This document shows, one piece after another, positions 26,181 through 35,421 of a DNA stretch of 64,000 bases. Each line of letters opens with the position of its first letter. Within the stretch, counting starts at the first letter, position 1. The stretch is from an uncultured Clostridium sp. (GTDB taxonomy: Bacteria > Bacillota > Clostridia > TANB77 > CAG-508), in assembly GCA_947368535.1 (NCBI GenBank), contig CANBHY010000003.1:122431-186430 (forward strand), written 5' to 3'. The notes under the pieces are model-generated. The model saw nothing but the letters and a program-made list of their open reading frames with translations, made no database searches and was not told the origin of the DNA. Both the position numbers and the translations under genes were made by a program.

Positions 26181-26209
26181 TTGAAAAAAGATTAGTTATG
26201 ATATATACT
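26181..26209 (+). promoter_or_regulatory. Sigma-A promoter for gene 26231
   Basis: TTGAAA (26181-26186), 17-bp spacer, TATACT (26204-26209). Confidence 0.6.
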
Positions 26210-26230
26210 GACAGATAAGAAGGAGAGCTT

Positions 26231-26896
26231 ATGAAAGAGAAAAAAATATTTATTTTAGCTGTTCCTACAATAATAATTATTGTAATTGCAATTGTGGGTA
26301 TTTCCCTTATTTTCTACAGTAGAAATTTAAAAAAAATGAGTAAAGAAGATGTTAAACTTTTAGCTCAGAAAGTAGTTAAAATTGAGAATATATCTTGCGA
26401 AGTAATTACTACTACTGATAAAGAAGCTAGTATTCAATCTGTAGAAGATTATAAACTTAAAAATGGTGTAATGATAAGTAAAGTTGATGATTTTGTTATT
26501 TATGATAATAAAGAAACTCAAACTTTAATGCAAATAGATGATGAAGAAAAACTTGTTTACACATATGGCAAATATAATAGTGAGATAGATAATTTTAAAA
26601 CAATGCTTTTAACGGCAGAGTCATTATTAATGAATGATAAAAACGAATATATTTTTAAAGATTTTGTTACTATGAATGGAATAAAGTGCATTAATTTTGA
26701 ATTAAAAAATAATGATACTATTTTTGAAATATGGATGGATAAAAAAACTGGAATGATTGTGAAAATGGATACACATTATGGTACAGGAGATTCACAAATG
26801 AATATATCTGCAGTATATAGATATCAAATTGATAACGTTAAAGATGAAGATATAGCTATGCCAAATACTACAGGATATAAAGTAATTAATTTATAG
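26231..26896 (+). CDS. Hypothetical anchored protein
   Basis: A 221-residue protein. One membrane segment (about residues 6-30) is followed by an extracytoplasmic domain of alternating strands. The pattern (repeated short strands, IWMDKKTGMIVKMDT) recalls LolA/DUF-type lipoprotein carriers, but no lipobox is present and the resemblance is weak. AGAAGGAGAG precedes the ATG. It is the first gene of a run 26231-31669 with spacings of 8-37 bp, ending in a cell-wall protease, so a surface role is plausible. Confidence 0.7.
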   Translation: MKEKKIFILAVPTIIIIVIAIVGISLIFYSRNLKKMSKEDVKLLAQKVVKIENISCEVITTTDKEASIQSVEDYKLKNGVMISKVDDFVIYDNKETQTLMQIDDEEKLVYTYGKYNSEIDNFKTMLLTAESLLMNDKNEYIFKDFVTMNGIKCINFELKNNDTIFEIWMDKKTGMIVKMDTHYGTGDSQMNISAVYRYQIDNVKDEDIAMPNTTGYKVINL

Positions 26897-26933
26897 ATTT
26901 TACTAAAGAAAAGAGAAAGGGGATGAATTTAAT

Positions 26934-27803
26934 ATGATGAAAAATAATTATCTATTTGATTTTGCTGACAAATTGGATTGTTTGATTTCAGAAATTAATA
27001 AATTGAATGCTAAAGTTCGTTTATATCGAAAAAATAGTAGTAAATTTAATTTCGATTTTAATGTTAAATTCACTATATCTCCTGATTGTTTTGAAAACTT
27101 AAGAAATTATCTTTATGAAAAAATTGAAGAAGGTAGTGTTTATAACAAAAAAATTGTTGACCTAAAAAGAGAATTTGCAAAAGAATATTTATATTTAATT
27201 TTTAAGATAAAACAAGAAATTCGTCGAATAGAGGATTTTCAAGAAAAAGAAATGAATAGAATAGTGTATCAAAAGATATATGCTGCTAAATATGAATTTG
27301 AACTAAAACAAATAAACAGATATAAAGTTGATAGTTCAATGATAGAAAAATTTTTGGGGATTAATAAATATAACAAATTGATGATTAAAAACCATGAACT
27401 AAAATCAAAGATTGTATTAAAGGAATATGATCAAGAATCAATAAAAAAGAAAAGTGTTTTTGAACTTATATGTATGATAGAAAATGCTAATATAAAAACT
27501 GGTGAAATTTTATGTTTGCAAGATGATATGATAGAGAATTTTATGATTGATAGAAGTACTATTAAAAGAAGTGCGGATTATTCATGGAAATGTGCTGAAA
27601 TACTACCTAATGGTTTTTTTGCTAAAAAAGAATATTATAAAATGCTTAATAATTTAATTAAAAAAGAAAATAAAGAATTAGAAGAAAAATTACTTGAAGA
27701 AGATAGATTAACTAATTTTAAAGAAGTTAGAAAAAACAAGTTGCATAAAATGAATGAAAAATTGTCAAAAATATTAAATACTGGAGTTGTGTTAGAACAG
27801 TAG
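26934..27803 (+). CDS. Hypothetical helical protein
   Basis: A 289-residue, strongly charged, mostly helical cytoplasmic protein without membrane segments. Coiled-coil-like stretches occur at about 70-120 and at the C-terminus (KKENKELEEKLLEEDRL). No family recognised. Two adjacent ATG codons (26934, 26937) follow AAAGGGGATG; either could start. It lies between an anchored protein and gtrA in the same run. Confidence 0.65.
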   Translation: MMKNNYLFDFADKLDCLISEINKLNAKVRLYRKNSSKFNFDFNVKFTISPDCFENLRNYLYEKIEEGSVYNKKIVDLKREFAKEYLYLIFKIKQEIRRIEDFQEKEMNRIVYQKIYAAKYEFELKQINRYKVDSSMIEKFLGINKYNKLMIKNHELKSKIVLKEYDQESIKKKSVFELICMIENANIKTGEILCLQDDMIENFMIDRSTIKRSADYSWKCAEILPNGFFAKKEYYKMLNNLIKKENKELEEKLLEEDRLTNFKEVRKNKLHKMNEKLSKILNTGVVLEQ

Positions 27804-27833
27804 ATTTATACAAGGTAAGAAAGGTCGAAATTA

Positions 27834-28262
27834 GTGTTGGATTTTATAAAGAAGTATTATACTCAATATCAAGAAGTTGTTAAATATCTGTTTTTTGGAG
27901 TATTAACTACGTTAGTTAATTTTATTACATATTATTTATTAGTTTTTATATTTAAAACTGAAGAAGGGGCTTTAGGTATAACTTTTAATGTTACTGCAAC
28001 AATTATTTCTATTTTGTTTGCTTATGTAACTAATAGAAAATTTGTTTTTAATAGTAAAGCTACTGGTAAAAAAGCAGTAATTAAAGAAATGTTTTCATTT
28101 TTCTCATGTAGAATTGTTTCTTTAATAGTAGATGCACTTATATATTTAGTTGGCTGCACTATTTTAAAATTTCCAAGTTTCATTATTAAAATGATTAGTC
28201 AAGTGGTTATAATAATATTAAATTATGTTTTTAGTAAATTAATAGTATTTAAGAAAAAGTAG
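27834..28262 (+). CDS. GtrA family membrane protein
   Basis: A 142-residue protein with four hydrophobic helices. GtrA-family features include the early YLFFGVLTTLVNFITYYLL and, after helix two, the basic TNRKFVFNS turn. Family members are thought to move lipid-linked sugars across the membrane or to assist glycosyltransferases of surface polymers. The start is GTG 27834 (TTG 27837 follows directly), 7 nt after AGAAAGG. It precedes the large wall-anchored protease by 8 bp. Confidence 0.88.
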   Translation: MLDFIKKYYTQYQEVVKYLFFGVLTTLVNFITYYLLVFIFKTEEGALGITFNVTATIISILFAYVTNRKFVFNSKATGKKAVIKEMFSFFSCRIVSLIVDALIYLVGCTILKFPSFIIKMISQVVIIILNYVFSKLIVFKKK

Positions 28263-28270
28263 GAGAGAAT

Positions 28271-31200
28271 ATGAGAAAGTCACAAAAGAGATTTCTTATT
28301 ATAATTGTGTTAGCTGTGATATTTTTTATTTTGTTTATTTGCAATTTAAAAGTACAAGCTAATACTAATAATGAATTTGAATTAAAAGAATTTTCAGAAG
28401 AATTTATGAAATATCTAGAACTTCCTGAAGAAGAAAGAAAAAATTTATATGCTCCAAGACCATATGATATTGAAGAAGCAACCTATGTACCAAATAATCA
28501 ATTAAAAATAATGAGAACTATAGGAGCAACCTATTCAAAAAAATATTCATTAAGACAAGATATTCCAGATAATTTGGAGATTAAAGATCAGAAAAGTACT
28601 AATATGTGTTGGGCTTTTAGTGCACTATCTTCATTAGAGACATATTTAGCTTTGTCAGACATTAATAATAATCGTGCAAAAAAAGTATATGATTTTTCAG
28701 AAAGACATATGGAATATGCTACGGTTAGAGAATTAGGTGGAGAAATTAACATTTATGGATTTAACAGAACAATTAATAGTGGAGGACTAAATATTAATAA
28801 ACAAGATATTTCATACTTAACTAATGGAATGGGCGCTATATCGGAGGAAGAAATGCCTTTTTCAGAGGATATGAGCATGAAGAATTTAAGTTATATTCAA
28901 AATAAAAAAGTTCTTACACAAGTATATGATATAGTAGAATTTTCAAATAATAAAACAGATGAATTGATGGACCAGATGAAAAATCATATTAAAAATTATG
29001 GATCAATTAATGTTAATATATTTGGTGCATCTCCAAATAAAGAATTTATAGAAAAAGATGGAAAAGTATATTATTGTTATAATAATGCAACTGGTGCAAT
29101 TTATTGTGATAGATTAGATATTTTTCAACCAAACCATGCAGTTTCTTTAATTGGTTGGGATGATGATTATGCGGTTGAAAACTTTAATGTTAATAATAGA
29201 CCATCTGGTGCTGGTGCATGGATTGTTAGAAATTCATGGGGAAAAAATAGAGACGAAAAAGTTTCTTATGCTCAGATAAAAAGAGAGATGTACGAAAAGT
29301 ATTATAGAAATGGTGTTAAATTAGATGAATTAAAAATACGCTTAGAAGAAGAAAATTTAAATTGGACATCAGTAGAAGATATTACAGATAAACAAGCTGA
29401 GAAATTTGCATCAAGTTTAGGATATGAAAAAGATTCAACTGGACAGTTTTATCTTAAAGTAGGTGATAATGGGATAATGTATATATCTTATTATGACTGT
29501 AATGTATATTCATATATGACAGGAATTGAAAAGGCTGAAACAAAAATAAAGTATGATAATATATATCAGTATGATGAACTTGGGACTACAGCAGTAATAA
29601 AAATGCAAAATCCTAATAATTATAAGGCATGGATAGGAAATGTTTTTGAGAAGGATGCTAATAAAACAGAATATTTAACACAGGTAGCAATATATGCTCC
29701 AGAAAAATATACTTGCAAGGTATGGGTAAATCCAGAAGGGGAATCAAGAAAAAGAGATGAATTAGTTGAAGCAAAGCTGAAAGAAGGCGAAACAGAGACT
29801 TTTGAACCAGGATATCATACTATCGAATTTGCAGAGCCAATTGAACTTAAAGCTGATAAATTTTTTGTAGCACTACAAATTGAATTACCTTCCCAAAATG
29901 GAAATTTTGAGTTCGCAGTTGAAGGGTTATGGAATGAAAATATAGATAATAATCGTTGGAATTGTGTTCAAAAGGAAACAAATAAAACTTTTATGGCTTT
30001 AGAAGGAGAGGACAGATATTTTGATGCGGGATGGAGAGATATATCTACTATAGAAGCGCAATATTTAGAAAAATATTGGATTAAAGGTGGGGATTCTACA
30101 TTAAAGGCTTTTACAACTGATACAATAAAAGATGATACAATAAAAGAAATAAAAGTAACAACTCCTCCAAATAAAACAGAATATTTTGCTGGAGAAAGTT
30201 TTGATAAAACTGGAATGGTTGTTACTGGTTATTTAAATAATGGAGACACGATAGAAATAAATGATTACATTATTTCAGACGGAGAAAAGCTTGGAATAAA
30301 TCAAGATGAAGTTACGATAAAATATGAAAAATATATTACTATTCAAAAAATTGAGGTAACAAAAAATTCAGTTGAAAAATTAGTTATAAAACAAGTACCT
30401 AAAAAATTAGAATATGATGCTGGTGATGATTTTGATCCTGAAGGAATGATAGTAGAAGTTACTTTTAAAGATGGCTCTGTTAAAGAAGTTACAGATTTTG
30501 AGATTCCAGATGGAAAAGATTTAAAAAATGGACAAACAACTGTTAAAGTAGTATATCAAGAAGGAAATGAAACTTTAGAAATTAAAGTTAATCCAAATCC
30601 TGTCGTTGACTTGAATGTAACTACTATGCCATCTAAGACAGAGTATGTTGAAGGACAAGATTTTGACACAAAAGGAATGGTAGTTACTGTAACTTATCAA
30701 AATGGAAAAGTTAAAAATGTTACTTCATATACTGTGGAAAATGGAACTAAATTAACTAAAGGTCAAAATAAAGTAATAGTAAAATTTGAAGATAAATCTT
30801 ATGAAGTAGAAATTACTGTTAAAGAGAAGAAACCTCTTGGGATAGATATTAAAACAGCACCAACTAAGTTAAAATATACACAATATAAAGAAGAGCTAGA
30901 TGTCAAGGGAGGAGTAATAACTGTAAAATATAATGATGGTTCAAGTGAAGAAGTAGCTATGACAACTTCTGGAGTTACTTTCGAAGGTTTTGATAATACA
31001 AAACTTGGGAAAAATACAATTACAGTAAAATACTTGAATTTGGAAAAAACTTTTGAAGTTGAGATAATAGAAGAAGCTAAAGATTTGCCTGAGAATTCTG
31101 ATTTTAGTAAAGCAATATCAAAAAATAAGCTTATGAAAATGTATTATTATACAAATAATACAGAAAAAAATTATGCGGAAATTACTGTAGAAATATCTGG

Positions 31201-31669
31201 AATTACTAAAGCAACAGTAAATGATAGTTTATCTTATAAATATTATTTATCTTCTAATCAAGCTGAAAAAACAATTTCAGATGAAAAATGGGTAGAACTT
31301 AAGAATGTTCAAATCACTGATGGAAAATTGAGATTTACTATTAATACTAAAGATTTGACTAATTATGATGAGGTTTCAAAATCAAATAATTTATATTTAT
31401 ATGTAAGAGAAATTGCTACTAGAAATGGACAAACTAAGGTTTTAGATGTAAATGCTAAAGATATTTCAAAACCTGAACAAAAAGAAGAATATATAGATGG
31501 AATCAAAAAAGAAAATCCATCAGGTGGGGGAATCAGTAAACCTGGAGATGATAGTCAAGCTTCTGGAAAATATCCATACACTGGTAAAAAAGTAATGATA
31601 CTTATAGGATTTATTTTAATTACATTAGGTGTTTTTGGATTTATAAGATATAAAAATATTGATAAATAA
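28271..31669 (+). CDS. Cell-wall-anchored papain-like (C1) peptidase with Ig-like repeats
   Basis: 1132 residues. A signal peptide (about 1-31) and short propeptide precede a C1 protease domain: Cys in QKSTNMCWAFSALSSLE (about 113), His in PNHAVSLIGWDDD (about 288), Asn in VRNSWGKN (about 320), with a long insertion between His/Asn and the end of the domain. A carbohydrate-binding-like beta region (about 435-610) follows, then four bacterial Ig-like (Big_3 type) repeats (about 625-930), each with a KxEYxxGxxFDxxGMxV core. The end, YPYTG plus a hydrophobic helix and basic tail, looks like a variant sortase signal. It is probably displayed on the wall; its substrate is unknown. Confidence 0.9.
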   Translation: MRKSQKRFLIIIVLAVIFFILFICNLKVQANTNNEFELKEFSEEFMKYLELPEEERKNLYAPRPYDIEEATYVPNNQLKIMRTIGATYSKKYSLRQDIPDNLEIKDQKSTNMCWAFSALSSLETYLALSDINNNRAKKVYDFSERHMEYATVRELGGEINIYGFNRTINSGGLNINKQDISYLTNGMGAISEEEMPFSEDMSMKNLSYIQNKKVLTQVYDIVEFSNNKTDELMDQMKNHIKNYGSINVNIFGASPNKEFIEKDGKVYYCYNNATGAIYCDRLDIFQPNHAVSLIGWDDDYAVENFNVNNRPSGAGAWIVRNSWGKNRDEKVSYAQIKREMYEKYYRNGVKLDELKIRLEEENLNWTSVEDITDKQAEKFASSLGYEKDSTGQFYLKVGDNGIMYISYYDCNVYSYMTGIEKAETKIKYDNIYQYDELGTTAVIKMQNPNNYKAWIGNVFEKDANKTEYLTQVAIYAPEKYTCKVWVNPEGESRKRDELVEAKLKEGETETFEPGYHTIEFAEPIELKADKFFVALQIELPSQNGNFEFAVEGLWNENIDNNRWNCVQKETNKTFMALEGEDRYFDAGWRDISTIEAQYLEKYWIKGGDSTLKAFTTDTIKDDTIKEIKVTTPPNKTEYFAGESFDKTGMVVTGYLNNGDTIEINDYIISDGEKLGINQDEVTIKYEKYITIQKIEVTKNSVEKLVIKQVPKKLEYDAGDDFDPEGMIVEVTFKDGSVKEVTDFEIPDGKDLKNGQTTVKVVYQEGNETLEIKVNPNPVVDLNVTTMPSKTEYVEGQDFDTKGMVVTVTYQNGKVKNVTSYTVENGTKLTKGQNKVIVKFEDKSYEVEITVKEKKPLGIDIKTAPTKLKYTQYKEELDVKGGVITVKYNDGSSEEVAMTTSGVTFEGFDNTKLGKNTITVKYLNLEKTFEVEIIEEAKDLPENSDFSKAISKNKLMKMYYYTNNTEKNYAEITVEISGITKATVNDSLSYKYYLSSNQAEKTISDEKWVELKNVQITDGKLRFTINTKDLTNYDEVSKSNNLYLYVREIATRNGQTKVLDVNAKDISKPEQKEEYIDGIKKENPSGGGISKPGDDSQASGKYPYTGKKVMILIGFILITLGVFGFIRYKNIDK

Positions 31670-31681
31670 GAGATTAACAAT

Positions 31682-31713
31682 AAGTGGACTACTTGCAATT
31701 AGTCCACTTTTGT
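31682..31713 (+). terminator. Intrinsic terminator after the C1 peptidase
   Basis: AAGTGGACTA (31682-31691) pairs with TAGTCCACTT (31700-31709), followed by a short U run. The next promoter is embedded in it. Confidence 0.8.
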
Positions 31714-31721
31714 CTTATAAT
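31693..31721 (+). promoter_or_regulatory. Promoter of rsmE, overlapping a terminator
   Basis: TTGCAA (31693-31698) lies in the terminator loop. A 17-bp spacer covers the descending stem, and TATAAT is at 31716-31721. Confidence 0.65.
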
Positions 31722-31752
31722 TTAGATGTGAAAAATTAGATTGGTAAATGAT

Positions 31753-32481
31753 ATGAATTTTTTTGTAAATAAAGATAAAATAAAAGATAATTTTATATTT
31801 ATAGAAAACTCTGATGTTAATCATATAAAAAATGTTCTAAGAAAAAATATTGGAGATATATTAGATATTGTTTCTGATAGAATTAGATACAAAGCAGAGA
31901 TTATAGAGATTTCATCTAATCAAATAAAATGTAAAATACTAGAGAAAAATGAAGATATAGATAAAAAAATAAATCTTACAATTTTTCAAGGTTTAGCTAA
32001 AGCAGATAAAATTGAATACATAATTCAAAAATGTACGGAATTAGGTGTATATGAGATAGTTCCAACAGAAATGAAAAGATGTGTTGTTAAATTAGATGAA
32101 AAAGATAAAAGCAAAAAAATAGAAAGATGGAAAAAAATTGCTGAAGTTGCAGCAAAACAATCTTTGAGAAACGATATTTTAAAAATTGAAGATATTTTAT
32201 CTTTTAAAAGTATGATTTTAAATTTAAAAAATTATGATTTAGTTATTTTGGCATATGAAAAAGAGCAAGATATTAAACTAAAAGATGTATTACGAAATAT
32301 GAGTAAGGATATTCGTAATATTGCTGTAATTATTGGACCAGAGGGTGGAATTGATGAAGAAGAAGCTACGTTATTAGTAAATAATGGTGCTAATCAGATA
32401 ACTTTAGGTAAAAGAATTTTAAGAACTGAAACTGCACCTGTTGCTATATCAGCAATGATTATGTATGAATTAGATTACTAG
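31753..32481 (+). CDS. rsmE: 16S rRNA (uracil-1498-N3) methyltransferase
   Basis: A SPOUT-class enzyme methylating U1498 in the ribosomal decoding site. The N-terminal PUA-like part is followed by the knotted domain with AVIIGPEGGIDEEEA and LGKRILRTETAPVAISA, both family hallmarks. About 242 residues. I prefer ATG 31753 (MNFFV) over TTG 31741, but neither has a good Shine-Dalgarno site. It starts the unit rsmE-(32515)-yicC-remA-rpoZ. Confidence 0.95.
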   Translation: MNFFVNKDKIKDNFIFIENSDVNHIKNVLRKNIGDILDIVSDRIRYKAEIIEISSNQIKCKILEKNEDIDKKINLTIFQGLAKADKIEYIIQKCTELGVYEIVPTEMKRCVVKLDEKDKSKKIERWKKIAEVAAKQSLRNDILKIEDILSFKSMILNLKNYDLVILAYEKEQDIKLKDVLRNMSKDIRNIAVIIGPEGGIDEEEATLLVNNGANQITLGKRILRTETAPVAISAMIMYELDY

Positions 32482-32514
32482 AACTAAATGCCAAAGAAGG
32501 GATAAGTTATATTA

Positions 32515-33354
32515 ATGGATACAACAGAAAAAGAAATTGAAATGGGTGCTAATGTAATTGCTACAAAGATTAAACCGCCTAAAGAAGTAAAAGAAAGAAT
32601 ATATACTAAAATTGTAAAAGAATTTTGGATGGCTATTTTAATTTTTGCATATTTTGCTTTTTTAAACTATGGATATACTAAAATGATGCCAGAAGTTTAT
32701 AGTCAAAATTTAAAAATATGTTCAATATTATTGATTTTAGCTACTATAATTGTTTTTGAAATTGCATATAAAAAAGATAACGGAGAAATTGCTATTCATG
32801 GTATAGAATTATTGGGATTAGGTATATTAACTTTATTTATGCCATATGTATACATTTGTAGAGGAATGATTTTTAAGTTTTTATATTCTTTTTCATCAAT
32901 GTATATAGCAATATATTACTCTATAAAAGCTTTAATAGTATATGAAATTGAAATTAAAAAGTATATTACTAACCTTAGCGATGTAAAAGAGATTGTTGAA
33001 AGTAAAGAAGTTTCATATTTAAATGAAAAAAATGAAAGAAAATTTGCTGAGATAAGGAACTTTGATGAAGAGGTTGAACAGAAGGTAGAAAATAATAAGA
33101 AAAGCAGGAAAAAATTTGATAAATTAAAAAGAATAATAAAATCAAACAATAAACAAGAAAAAAATAAAGAAGAAAACTTAAATAATGAAAAAATAGAAGA
33201 GCAAACAGTAGAAACAACTAATGAAAATACTGAAAAAGAAAAGAAAGTTACTAGAAAAAGAGCTCCTAAAAAGAGAAAGAAAAAAGAAGTAAAAAGTATA
33301 TTAGCTTTAAATAGAGCGAAAAATAAAGAAAATGGTGATAATGAAAATGATTAA
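32515..33354 (+). CDS. Hypothetical membrane protein with basic tail
   Basis: A 279-residue protein. The N-terminal 140 residues hold about four hydrophobic helices; the remainder is a long charged tail, first coiled-coil-like and then very lysine-rich (RKRAPKKRKKKEVK near the end). The tail could contact nucleic acid or acidic lipid, but that is a guess. GAAGGGATAA precedes the ATG. Its last codons overlap the start region of yicC, suggesting coupled translation. Confidence 0.7.
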   Translation: MDTTEKEIEMGANVIATKIKPPKEVKERIYTKIVKEFWMAILIFAYFAFLNYGYTKMMPEVYSQNLKICSILLILATIIVFEIAYKKDNGEIAIHGIELLGLGILTLFMPYVYICRGMIFKFLYSFSSMYIAIYYSIKALIVYEIEIKKYITNLSDVKEIVESKEVSYLNEKNERKFAEIRNFDEEVEQKVENNKKSRKKFDKLKRIIKSNNKQEKNKEENLNNEKIEEQTVETTNENTEKEKKVTRKRAPKKRKKKEVKSILALNRAKNKENGDNEND

Positions 33355-34225
33355 AAGTATGACGGGTTTTGGTAGAGGAAAATATGAAAATGAAGGAAGA
33401 GAATATACTATAGAAATAAAATCAGTTAATCATAAGTATAGTGATATTTCTGTTAAACTTCCTAGACAGATTTCGTATTTAGAAGAAAACGTTAGAAAAG
33501 AAATTTCTAAAAATATCTCTAGAGGAAAAATTGATGTTTTTATTACTATGCAAGATTATAGTGAAAAGGGAAAATCAATTAAAATAAATACAGAAATTGC
33601 AAAAGTATATATTTCTGAGTTGAAACAATTAGCGACTGAGACAGGTATAGCTAGTAACATAGAAGTAATGGATATTTCAAAACTTCCAGAAGTCTTGAAT
33701 ATATCAAATGAAGAAAATGAAGAACTATATTGGGAAGAACTTCAAATTGCATTAAAGGATGCTTTAGATAGATTTATTTCTATGAGAGAAATTGAAGGAA
33801 ATAAAATTTGTGAAGATTTTAAGTTACGAATAAATAGAATAAAAGAAAAAGTTTCATATATTTCTGGCTTTTCTGCTGGACTTGTGGAGGAATATATAGT
33901 AAAATTAAATACACGAGTAAAAGAACTAATGAAAACTGACGTTATAGATGAAAGTAGATTAGCTCAAGAAATTGTTATTTTTTCAGATAAATCATCTATA
34001 CAGGAAGAATTGACAAGATTAGATAGCCATATTTCTCAATTTTTAGATTTAATTAATAATGCGAGTGGTCCTATTGGAAAAAAGTGTGATTTTATTATTC
34101 AAGAAATGAATAGAGAAGTTAATACCATAGGATCAAAAGCTAATAGTATGGATATTTCAAAAGGTGTTATTGAACTTAAAACGGAAATTGAAGATATAAG
34201 AGAACAAATTCAAAATATTGAATAG
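33347..34225 (+). CDS. YicC/YloC family endoribonuclease
   Basis: A member of the YicC family, endoribonucleases linked to mRNA decay. The conserved start [11 protein letters not shown] fixes ATG 33347 as the likely start, 8 bp inside the end of the previous gene. The C-terminal signature [17 protein letters not shown] is intact. About 292 residues, normal length. The order yicC-remA-rpoZ/gmk-priA-def-fmt is standard for Bacillota. Confidence 0.93.
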   Translation: MIKSMTGFGRGKYENEGREYTIEIKSVNHKYSDISVKLPRQISYLEENVRKEISKNISRGKIDVFITMQDYSEKGKSIKINTEIAKVYISELKQLATETGIASNIEVMDISKLPEVLNISNEENEELYWEELQIALKDALDRFISMREIEGNKICEDFKLRINRIKEKVSYISGFSAGLVEEYIVKLNTRVKELMKTDVIDESRLAQEIVIFSDKSSIQEELTRLDSHISQFLDLINNASGPIGKKCDFIIQEMNREVNTIGSKANSMDISKGVIELKTEIEDIREQIQNIE

Positions 34226-34238
34226 AAAGGATGTTTTT

Positions 34239-34487
34239 ATGCAATTAATTAATATAGGTTTTGGTAATATTGTATCCGCAAATAGGATAATATCTATAGT
34301 TAGTCCTGATTCTGCACCAATTAAAAGATTAGTGCAAGAAGCAAAAGATTCAAAAATGGCTATAGATGCTACATACGGAAGAAGAACTAGAGCTGTTTTA
34401 GTTATGGATTCTGGGCATGTTATATTGTCAGCAGTTCAACCAGAAACAGTAGCTGGTAGATTAGATAAAGATGAAGATGAAGAATAA
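34239..34487 (+). CDS. remA: RemA/DUF370 regulatory protein
   Basis: An 82-residue DNA-binding regulator; in Bacillus subtilis RemA activates matrix genes. Almost the whole family sequence is recognisable: [20 protein letters not shown], then [20 protein letters not shown], then [15 protein letters not shown] 34239 follows GAAAGGATG; an upstream in-frame ATG at 34218 lies within yicC and would make an atypical extension. It sits 13 bp after yicC. Confidence 0.95.
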   Translation: MQLINIGFGNIVSANRIISIVSPDSAPIKRLVQEAKDSKMAIDATYGRRTRAVLVMDSGHVILSAVQPETVAGRLDKDEDEE

Positions 34488-34508
34488 AGTTTAGGAGGTA
34501 ATTGTATT

Positions 34509-34715
34509 ATGATGGTAAAACCTACAGTAAACGAACTTTTAGAAAAAATTGATGATAGATACAAATTAGTTGTGGTTACATCAAAAAGAGCTAGACAACT
34601 TTCAGAAGGAGCCTTGCCTTTAACTGACAAAGAAGAAGAAAGCATGGTTACTCTTGCTGCACAAGAAATTGCAGAAGGTAAAGTTGTTATAGAAGAAGAC
34701 GTTGAAGATGAATAA
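34509..34715 (+). CDS. rpoZ: RNA polymerase omega subunit
   Basis: A 68-residue omega subunit helping RNA polymerase assembly. The core KPTVNELLEKIDDRYKLVVV with TSKRARQLSEGA is diagnostic. TAGGAGG precedes two adjacent ATG codons (34509, 34512). In most Bacillota gmk comes before rpoZ; here rpoZ comes first and a terminator separates the two. Confidence 0.95.
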   Translation: MMVKPTVNELLEKIDDRYKLVVVTSKRARQLSEGALPLTDKEEESMVTLAAQEIAEGKVVIEEDVEDE

Positions 34716-34728
34716 TATAAAAAAGTAT

Positions 34729-34760
34729 AGCGTATTTTATAGTGAAATACGCTTATTTTT
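34729..34760 (+). terminator. Intrinsic terminator after rpoZ
   Basis: AGCGTATTT (34729-34737) pairs with AAATACGCT (34745-34753), then TATTTTT. Confidence 0.85.
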
Positions 34761-34789
34761 AACTAAGAATGTTTTAGGAGGAATTTAAA

Positions 34790-35359
34790 ATGCTTGTTAT
34801 TTTATCAGGAGTAGCGGGAGCAGGGAAAGATACAATAAAGAGAGAATTAATTAAAAGAATGGAAAATGTAGAATCACTTCCTTCATATACTTCAAGACCA
34901 ATTAGACCTGGAGATGTAAATGGTGAGACTTATTGTTTTGTTACAAAAGAAGAATTTGAAAATAGAATAGCAGATGGTGAGTTTTATGAATACGATGTTC
35001 ATCATAATCATTATTATGGAACATCAAAGAAACTTATGAATGATAAAATTTCTAGTGGAAAAATTATAGTTAAAGATATTGAAGTAAATGGAACTGAGAG
35101 CTTAAAAGAAATTCTAGAAAAAGATACTAAAATTGTAACTATTTTTTTAAGAGTGCCTAAAGAAGAATTACAAAAAAGATTAGAGAATAGAGTTGACAAG
35201 CCAAGTCCTGCTGAAATTAAATTGCGTTTAAATAGATTTGATTATGAAGAATCTAAAATTGGTTTATATGATTATGTTTTAAAAAATAACGATTTAGAAA
35301 AAACAGTTCAAATTATAATGTCAATTATAGAAAATGAAAAAAGATTAGAAAATATGTAA
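34790..35359 (+). CDS. gmk: Guanylate kinase
   Basis: Converts GMP to GDP. The family elements are present but diverged: the P-loop reads GVAGAGKDT rather than the usual GPSGVGKGT, then SYTSRPIRPGDVNGETYCFV, YYGTSKKLM, and the DIEVNG strand where DVQGA is usual. Residues for GMP binding (Ser/Arg/Tyr positions) look conserved. 189 residues, normal length. TAGGAGG precedes the ATG. The locus (rpoZ, priA, def, fmt) supports gmk, but a related kinase cannot be excluded on sequence alone. Confidence 0.82.
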   Translation: MLVILSGVAGAGKDTIKRELIKRMENVESLPSYTSRPIRPGDVNGETYCFVTKEEFENRIADGEFYEYDVHHNHYYGTSKKLMNDKISSGKIIVKDIEVNGTESLKEILEKDTKIVTIFLRVPKEELQKRLENRVDKPSPAEIKLRLNRFDYEESKIGLYDYVLKNNDLEKTVQIIMSIIENEKRLENM

Positions 35360-35369
35360 TATGTTTTCC

Positions 35370-35398
35370 TTGAGAATATAGAAAAAATTTGATATACT
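35370..35398 (+). promoter_or_regulatory. Promoter of priA-def-fmt
   Basis: TTGAGA (35370-35375), 17-bp spacer, TATACT (35393-35398). It overlaps an upstream in-frame ATG of priA, excluding that as the start. Confidence 0.6.
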
Positions 35399-35421
35399 TG
35401 CATCAAGAAAAGGAGAGTATA

